Below, piece by piece: positions 57,038 through 64,000 of a stretch of 64,000 nt of DNA (position 1 is its first letter; each line of letters begins with the position of its first letter). Below the pieces are notes generated by a model that was given only the letters and a program-made list of their open reading frames with translations, had not been told where the DNA came from and did not search any database. This stretch comes from Gnetum montanum (Eukaryota > Streptophyta > Gnetopsida > Gnetales > Gnetaceae). The position numbers and the translations under genes were made by a program. Location of the stretch: contig MNCI01005294.1 in the NCBI GenBank assembly GCA_015680685.1, forward strand, positions 84,416-148,415, written 5' to 3'.

Positions 57038-57960
57038 GTGAAAAAAGGTGCTACAATGTTGGTTGTCAAAGTAACCCAACCTCAGAGATCTTTAGGTACT
57101 GAGATTTTGAAAGAACTCAAGGAATATAAAGATTTAGTATTTGGTAAAACTAGAGAACTACCTTCAAAAAGAACTATTGAACATGCTATTGATATTTTTC
57201 CCAATACACAACCTATTTCAAAAGCCTCTTATAAATTTTCTACTTTTGAATTAAGAGAATTGAATGTAGAATTAGACCAATTATTGGAAAAAGGAAAATT
57301 TTGACTTAGCGTATCACCTTGGGGTGCACTAGTCTTCTTTGTTAAAAAGAAAGATGGTATGTTAAGATTATGCATAAATTATAGAAAATTAGATAAAGTG
57401 ACGATGAAAAATACTTATATTTTTCCTAGAATCAATGATTTGTTTGATCAACTTATAGGTGCATATTATTTTTCAAAGATTGATCTTAAATCAAATTATC
57501 ACCAAATAGGGATCAAGGAGAAAGATATTGAGAAAACTTCTTTTAGAACCAGGTATGGATTATACAATTTTTTTGTGATACCATTTGGATTAGCTAATGC
57601 ACCTACAAAATTCATGGCATCAATGAATAATATTTTTCATGAATATCTTGATTAATTTGTTATAGTATTCATGGATGATATACTTGTTTACTCTACGTCA
57701 AGAGAAGAAGATGTCAAAAATTTGAAAACTACAATGGAAATTCTTAAAGAGCATAAGCTAAAAGCTAGATTAAGCAAATGTGAACTCTTTAAGGAAGAAG
57801 TTTCATACTTGGATCATATAGTTTCTAGGAAATGATTGCAAGTAGATACAACAAAATTTTTTCTAATTTGGAACTAGCCTGAATTAAAAGATGTTACAAT
57901 GATTTGAAACTTCTTGGGTTTAGGAAGTTTTTATCATTTTTTCATTAAATATTATTCTAC
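57038..57960 (+). pseudogene. element F reverse transcriptase
   Basis: The lead-in frame (57038-57301) has ELPSKRTIEHAIDIFPNTQP and FELRELNVELDQLLEKGKF. After a stop, [60 protein letters not shown] and [20 protein letters not shown] follow, all in one open frame from 57359 to 57652. After another stop, FVIVFMDDILVYSTSREEDV gives the catalytic FMDD box intact, then KLKARLSKCELFKEEVSYLD. It is close to plant chromovirus RT and has the fewest breaks of any pol region in the window. Confidence 0.85.
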
Positions 57961-57989
57961 ATTAGTAGCCCCATTGACTAACCTTTTTT

Positions 57990-58545
57990 AGGAGAAATGT
58001 ATGTTCAAGTTTGATGAAAAATCCAGGGAAGCTTTTCTCAAATTAAAGATGCTACTTACAATAGTAGCTATTCTAAGAATTCTAGATGAAAAATTACCAT
58101 TTGAAGTATCCATGGATGCCTATGGAATAGGAGTTGATGTAGTTCTTTCACATGAAGATAAAGTAGTATGTTATGAATCTCATAAATTACAAGGAGTTGA
58201 GGTAAATTACTCAACCCATGATTTGTAATTACTAGCAATTATTCATTCTTTGAAAGTTTGGAGACATTATCTTTGTAGAAAAAGGTTTTTACTAAAAATA
58301 GATCATAAAATTTTAGAATATTTGCAGAGACAACCTATTTTGAATACCTGTAAAAGACAATGGGTAGAATTATTGGTAGAATATGATTTTGAAATCAAAT
58401 ATGTCACCAATAAGAAAAATGTGGTAGCTGATGCCCTTAGTCAAATGTGGAACTTAATGATAGGTGTGGTGACAACCCCTATGGAAGAAGAAATCAAGGA
58501 ACAAATAAAAGAAGATCCTTATTTTAAAAAGAAATTTAACTAATA
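57990..58545 (+). pseudogene. element F RNase H
   Basis: Reads FKFDEKSREAFLKLKMLLTI, LPFEVSMDAYGIGVDVVLSH, VVCYESHKLQGVEVNYSTHD, then a stop and, in the next open frame (58250-58540), VWRHYLCRKRFLLKIDHKIL, WVELLVEYDFEIKYVTNKKN and VVADALSQM. This is the RT-linked RNase H of chromoviruses (FEVxTDAS, ESRKLxxxExxYxxHxxE, NVVADALSR). Confidence 0.82.
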
Positions 58546-58559
58546 TTTCCTATGAGCCT

Positions 58560-59700
58560 TGATATCAACTCATCTCTAATGGTTTATTGATGAAAGGACA
58601 AAGAGTGTGCATACTAGAGGGAAATTGGAGACTAAGGTTATTGTGTGAAGAACATGAAGTACCATACGTAGAACACCTAGGTTATATTAATACCTATATC
58701 ATGATTCAAAAATCTTATTTTTGGCATGAAATGAAGAATGATGTGTTCTCATAAATTAAAAATTGTTCAACATGTCAAAGAATAAAAGATAAATAGAGGA
58801 AACCTAGTGGATTATTATAATCTATGGAAGTCCCAACTTGGAAATGAGAAGATGTCACCATGGATTTCATTGTGGAATTTCCAATAACCAAAAAGGAAAA
58901 TGACTCAATTTTTGTAATGGTTGATCATCTATCAAAGATGGCACATTTTATAGTTTTGAAATCTACAAACATAGTAAAAGAAGTAGTTCAAAAATTCATG
59001 CATGAAGCATTTTGATTGCATGGTTTTCCAAAATCTATCACTTTGGACAAATATCCCAAGTCCATATCCGAATTCTGGAAAAATTTCTTTAGAGAGCTTG
59101 GAACCTAGTTGAAATTTAGCATATCTTACCACCTTGAGATTGATGGGCAAACTAAATGTGTAAATAGAATATTAGAATATATCCTATGAAGCTATGTTGG
59201 GAGTAGACCAAAAATGTGGGAGAATTATTTGCACATGGTAGAATTTTCCTAAAGTAATAATTATCATGATTCCATACATCAAACACCATTCGAAGTAGTG
59301 TATGAACGTAATTGTCATACACCACTAACCTAGGTAGATCCAACCTTAAGAATGGAATGGAAGGAAGAAGAAATGAAAATAATGGAAAACATTGTCACCA
59401 AAGTTTAAAAAAATTTACCAGATCTCCAAGATAAATATAAAGGATATGCAAATCAACATCAACTTAAAAAAGAATTCCAAGTAGGAGATCAAGTATTACT
59501 GAGAGTATAACCTACCAAAAGTTCTCTTAAACTTGGAAAATATACTAAATTGACACCTAGACTTTGTGAACCCTTTGAAATCTTTGAAAGAATTAGTGAA
59601 GTAGCATATCAATTGGATCTTTCAACAACCTTAAACATTTGTCCAATTTTCCATGTGAGCTTGCTAAAGAAATTTCATGAAAATGATGTACCATATGTGC
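58560..59700 (+). pseudogene. element F integrase
   Basis: The N-terminal HHCC domain is recognisable (EEHEVPYVEHLGYINTYIMI, KNCSTCQRIKDK). The core has EDVTMDFIVEFPITKKENDS, MVDHLSKMAHFI, GFPKSITLDKYPKSISEFWK and YHLEIDGQTKCVNR. The two catalytic aspartates remain (TMDF, TLDK) but the glutamate in DGQTERVNR is lysine. It continues GDQVLLRV, LKLGKYTKLTPRLCEPFEIF and PIFHVSLLKKF, the GPF/Y-type C-terminal domain. About a dozen stops break the frame. Confidence 0.85.
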
Positions 59701-59734
59701 TAGATTAGACTACATTGCCATTATGATCCAATGC

Positions 59735-59910
59735 CAGTTTTGAAGTTAGACCCATTACTATTAAGAACCAATGAACCAAGAAATTAAAAAATAAAACTAG
59801 TAGAAAACTACTTGTTCAATGGTCAAATTATGATCAGCAAACTTGGGAAAATAGGGAGTTTATTTTAAATAATTACCCCCACCTTTTTGATCATCATGAT
59901 ATTGAATAGT
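59735..59910 (+). pseudogene. element F chromodomain-like tail
   Basis: Following integrase, the plus strand reads FEVRPITIKNQ, stop, TKKLKNKTSRKLLVQWSNYD and QQTWENREFILNNYPHLF. This matches the chromodomain at the end of plant chromovirus integrases (ILDRxxxxLRNRxIxQxLVQW, ATWExxxxxxxxYPHLF). Chromodomains direct insertion to heterochromatin. This places F in the chromovirus branch, unlike B, which has no such tail. Confidence 0.72.
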
Positions 59911-60076
59911 AAATTGTATTTGTTATGGATGTAATAAATTATGTTTTATAACTTTTTATCTTCTATTTGTATATATGGTAATGAGGAAAATAAAGGAACC
60001 AAAGTTGAGGAGCATAATAATGTAGTAGCTATGCAGCTAGACAAGGAGAAAGCACTTAAGGATGAGCTAGATGCCT

Positions 60077-60500
60077 AAGGGGGCTAGATTATAATGTACC
60101 ATCACTTGCTAAGGGTGTAAATAATTGTAAATAATGTAATTAACCTTCAAATGAAGGGGAACCTTGATATGAGGAGTTACAATTATTCATGTATCCCTTA
60201 GGAAAGGGTTTAACCTATGCCATTTAAGGCTAGGGTTAGAGGTCATGCTAAGCATGGAGTTGTAGAGCTAGGAAAGGCAAGTGATGGGAGTCGGGTGAAG
60301 TGGGACAAGAAGGAATTGATCAACCCTTTGGTAGGATAGCCTAACCATGGTGGTAGTTCTAGATCACCTCTAAGGCTTAAGTGAAAAAGGAAGATAACCT
60401 AGAGGACATTATAGGAATTGATCAACCCTTTGGTACGATAGCCTAACCATGGTGGTAGTGCTAGATCACCTCTAAGGCTTAATAATTTTTTAAGCCTTAT
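60077..60500 (+). repeat. element F polypurine tract and candidate 3' LTR start
   Basis: The tract aaggggg (60077-60083) is followed by ctagattataa and then tgtaccatcac at 60095, a possible LTR start. Inside lies a ~68-bp direct duplication (60311-60380 and 60413-60481: ggaattgatcaaccctttgg and onward). The LTR end was not found. Confidence 0.4.
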
Positions 60501-62190
60501 TAAATTTTTTCCATTTTTCTCTTTTTATTTTTTAGTACTAATTATTTATTTACTAGTTAATTCATTTATTAAATATTTATAATTTTTCCAATATATTATC
60601 TAAGAAAACAATGAATGTGATAAATTAAGTGATCATGTTTTTATAACATTTGGGAATGAGATGTCATAGTCATATTTAGATCATTTATGCTAGTAAAGGG
60701 AATTTTAGGATATTTGTATCTTAGTGGTACTAGAGATTAGCAAGCAACAAAAATAAGTAAATACAAAAAAATTGTCCCTTCGTGGAAATGGTCATTGCCT
60801 TGTCACATCTCTTAAGTGGTGCTAGAATGAGGGTCTGTTATTACTAAACAGTTTAAAATTCATTAGGATATATTAGATTAATGTATGTTGTACATAAATT
60901 ATTAGCTATTTTACCTCATGAGTGGTTCTTTAGATAAACAAGAGGATTTTAAAAGTCCTATCAACATATTTAAATTGAAGTACAAACTTTCATCATAGGA
61001 GAAACTTGAGACTATAATTAGAAATTTAAGTAGTGGAATAAAGACATGATATACTTGAGTTTTAGCTTTAATTAAAGCTTTGTCTTTTAAGAGAAAAGTA
61101 TTAGATTTTATTATATGTTCTTGTGTTGTAGAATTGTGGAAGTTAATCAAATGAAGGACCACAAGTTACATGATTTTTCTTGCTAGAATTATGATGAAGA
61201 ACATCCAACATTATTTCACTTTTAATAAGAAAGAAAGAACTATCTTATTATTTAATTTGTAATGCAAATAACATCATTCATTCTTAATCTCTATATCTTC
61301 TAAATTATCTGACTATCTATGTTATCATCCTCTTCATTCTACTCTTTTAGGAGTGATTTATATTTATGCTTTGATTTAGCACTAAAATGGCTTTAATTGG
61401 TGGTTGGAATAATGTTTGGCTAATGGTTGTGACATAGGTGAGAGTCATACTAGTGTCCAAATAATAGCTTCATGAGGAATGACAAAGTTAATCAACCACT
61501 ATGAGTCACTGTGATTAATAGTCTCAATCAATAATTTCCAATGATCAAGTATTTGAATCCTAATGGTCAAGTAACTAATTAAATTGAGAGATACATCTTG
61601 GCTATGATAGAGATGCAAGTTGTAGGGACTTGCACTAATGAATTCTAATTTTTTGTTGAAGAATAAATTAAGATAGGCTATGAGCCGTAGCTGATAGAAA
61701 TTCTATGCTACAAGCTCATGTGAATTACATGAGCTTATGGTACTTTTCCAAACATGAATTAAACTTCCTATGCCACCTCCATCTATGTTTGAAGATAAAT
61801 CCACCTGTTCATCTCTCTTTTATCCTCTAAAAATTGATTCTATGGAATCATAAGATCAACATTATTCCTTCTATGAGTTTGAAACTTATTGAAGATTCAA
61901 TTCTAGGTTATGACTCTATATTGTGGGCAGTTATGGATCATATAAGCTCACAGTTGTCTATCCAAATCCAAAAATTAAGAGAATCAAGTAAGAAATGAGA
62001 TTGGTTCACATCCTAACATATCCATCAACTAGCTCTTTATTATTCTAATAAAAGAGAGTGGAAGAATCTACATGAATTAATACGAATTATAATAAATAAA
62101 TGAAGCATATCATAAGATCAATGCATATATATGATAATACCCCATGAATATACAATAAGAAGAAAGAAATGAATAGAAGAAATTGGAAAA
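60501..62190. other. no recognised feature
   Basis: AT-rich sequence. It may include the rest of the F 3' LTR and the flanking DNA. No coding domain, RNA gene or repeat border could be supported. Confidence 0.4.
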
Positions 62191-62197
62191 AAAATGA

Positions 62198-63500
62198 TTA
62201 AGTTGAAGGAGCTAAACCTTTCCCTAAAGTAGGTACAAGTGCCTCTACTAAAGAAGAAGCTTGAGGTGCATCCTCACTTACCTCCTCACTCATGAAGTTC
62301 TCCTCTATCACCTCATCATCCACTTTGTCCATAGGGCCATATGGTCCAACTTGATCACTATCAATGACTAGAGAATCCATCGATGTTAGCTCCTGGTCCA
62401 CTTGTTCACCAACTACCTAATGGCTAATAGTGTGGTGTAGCTTTCTCATACTAGAAAACATATGATTGCCTAGGATCTTTACATTCGAGCCTGGTTGATA
62501 CTACCTCCTCTCTAGCTGGTCACAATGGACATGAATATGCATCTCTATCTCATTACAATGTGTAATGAGACTTACTTATAGTGCTTTTAATTGGTCCATG
62601 ATCCATGCTTTGTCTCCCATCAAAGCCTAATCAGCACTTGTAATGCCCTACCACTACTACTCATTAGCATAATGCACCTTCCAAGTAGTTCTATTCTTAT
62701 TACCATGAACACATGAATTAGGAATCTAGTAGACCTTTTCATACCATGTCCAAAAGAATCATTTATTGTAAAAGGTGCATCCTAAATTTGGAAACTTGTC
62801 CTTTCCCTACATAATAATCTCCTTGGTGGGTAGGATAGGTGGTCAGTCTACAAATGTTGATACAATGCCAAGATCATCCTTGGAAAAGGCATCCTATTGA
62901 TGTTACTAATGGCCAACCTCATCTTGGATAAAATAATAAATGAGTAATTGAGGATACAAGGATCCTCCAAATCACTCATAACTAGCATGCCAAAGAACAT
63001 GATGTGTGGAATGAGAGTTTCCAAGAATGTTCATCATCACTGCCCTTGTAAGAATTCTCCTTTTAGGAGAAAGGTTATTTAGGACCATCCCATCTTATTC
63101 ATCACCATGTTAGGAAAGATTTCAGCCAACTAAGTCTTCCTTTTTGAGTATGCTACTACAAAATGCTACCTATTCAATCTAACCTACTTATTGAGAATTT
63201 CAAAAATAAGGGCTCATTGATGTTGTAGAACCTGGTACCAACCTAAAAAGTCCTTTCATGTAGGTAGCATCCTCCAAAATGATAGGAAAGCTATCAAGCC
63301 TCCTACTCATAGAATACCTCAACTCTCATTAATATAAACTCAAGGTTATGCACTGCTAAATAAGAAGCAACTGATGAGTTCACTAGCACCATGAGGAGCT
63401 TTAAGTCTCTAGGTGCCCTCAATGGTAATATAGAAAACTTTCTTCTAACACTTGTGCTTCTAATGCAACATGCATTCCATATGAGTGCATTCCTGCTACT
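62198..63500 (-). pseudogene. unrecognised minus-strand coding remnant
   Basis: The minus strand has semi-open runs: RILTRAVMMNILGNSHSTH, MFFGMLVMSDLEDPCILNYS and FIILSKMRLAISNINRDAFS (about 63060-62880), and at the other end an acidic stretch VDQELTSMDSLVIDSDQVGP and GPMDKVDDEVIEENFMSEEV, ending at a stop at 62198. An acidic C-terminal tail after a helical region resembles the extra ORFs of plant LTR elements, and the composition is like 51540-52740, but I recognise no domain. Probably another retrotransposon remnant. Confidence 0.3.
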
Positions 63501-64000
63501 TATCTAGAGCATGTATTTATGCTCTAAAGTGTTGAAGATTATTCCTATGTACTTCCCCTTTTGCACTTGAACATGTGATAAGTTCCTTGCAACACCACTA
63601 CACATAGAATAATAACATAATGCATAGATTAGAAAAAAAAAAAGCCAACATGATACATGATGCAATAAATAAAGTACCCTAAAATTTCATAATACCAAAA
63701 TTAAGGAAAAATTAATGCAAATGAATTACACATAGTGCATAACTAAAAATAAACTCGAAAAAAATTTGCATAAGCCATTTTAAAAATCAAAACAACGTTG
63801 GTGCTCCTAACAAATTCTATGTTATCCTTAATATACATAACTAGTCTAGTGGTGAAAAGTAAATAATTGAAACTAAAATTAAATATGAGAATCTTTAATA
63901 ACATAAATTATGGGTCCTTTGACAATTATAGTAGATTGACCACTATACCATGAATATGATGTACAAAAGATACAAAATTTCATTCCATTAAAATCCTAAA
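63501..64000. other. no recognised feature
   Basis: AT-rich sequence up to the window edge; nothing identified. Confidence 0.4.

Noticed and set aside
54540-60500. Endogenous pararetrovirus instead of an LTR element for the plus-strand RT
   Set aside because: The RT is followed by a full integrase and a chromodomain-like tail, which pararetroviruses lack.

Overview
This 64 kb window is AT-rich plant nuclear DNA made almost entirely of old, mutually nested retrotransposons. I see no intact host gene, no tRNA or rRNA gene and no CRISPR-like array. The lineages present (Athila-like, Tat/Ogre-like and chromovirus-type Ty3/gypsy, Ty1/copia, an RTE-type LINE) occur together in seed plants. The density, age and depth of nesting suggest a large genome, and a gymnosperm is plausible, but the sequence does not prove the species. 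Almost every reading frame carries stops, many of them C-to-T or G-to-A changes as expected from methylated, silenced DNA.

Layout. 1-2325: a minus-strand copia remnant (protease, gag) whose gag start and leader are present as three tandem 384-bp copies. 2326-4468: mostly unassigned, with an RTE LINE 3' end at 3733-3990. 4469-11502: element 1, a minus-strand Tat-like element (gag, protease, archaeal-type RNase H, RT, integrase end) with its 5' LTR from 9568; its protease is split by a ~550-bp LTR-like insertion. 11503-50307: a tandem array LTR-internal-LTR-internal-LTR of a second Tat-like family, called A here (minus strand, LTR about 2.3 kb). Both internal regions carry the same deletions, which remove most of pol. 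Each A LTR holds a fragment of a plant 2-oxoglutarate/Fe(II) dioxygenase gene.

Into the first A internal region went element B (14852-31478, Athila-like, minus strand, 5-bp target duplication ATAAT). Into B went element C (20431-27436, minus strand, target duplication ATATT), which has gag and protease but no visible RT or integrase. Into the gag of the same A copy went element D (33803-39653, plus strand, decayed target duplication), a gag-only relative of C. The order of insertion is therefore A, then B, then C, with D also after A.

50622-54090 is a further minus-strand relative of C/D (element E) with one recognisable LTR. 54540-60500 is a plus-strand chromovirus (element F) with gag, protease, RT, RNase H, integrase and a chromodomain-like tail. 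60500-64000 holds a weak minus-strand coding remnant and otherwise nothing recognised.

The observations most worth pursuing are: the dioxygenase fragment carried in every A LTR; the shared pol-deleted structure of A; the RNase H placed before RT in element 1; the pol-less C/D family with a common HPKG..CPI motif; and the palindrome-rich U3 regions of C and D.
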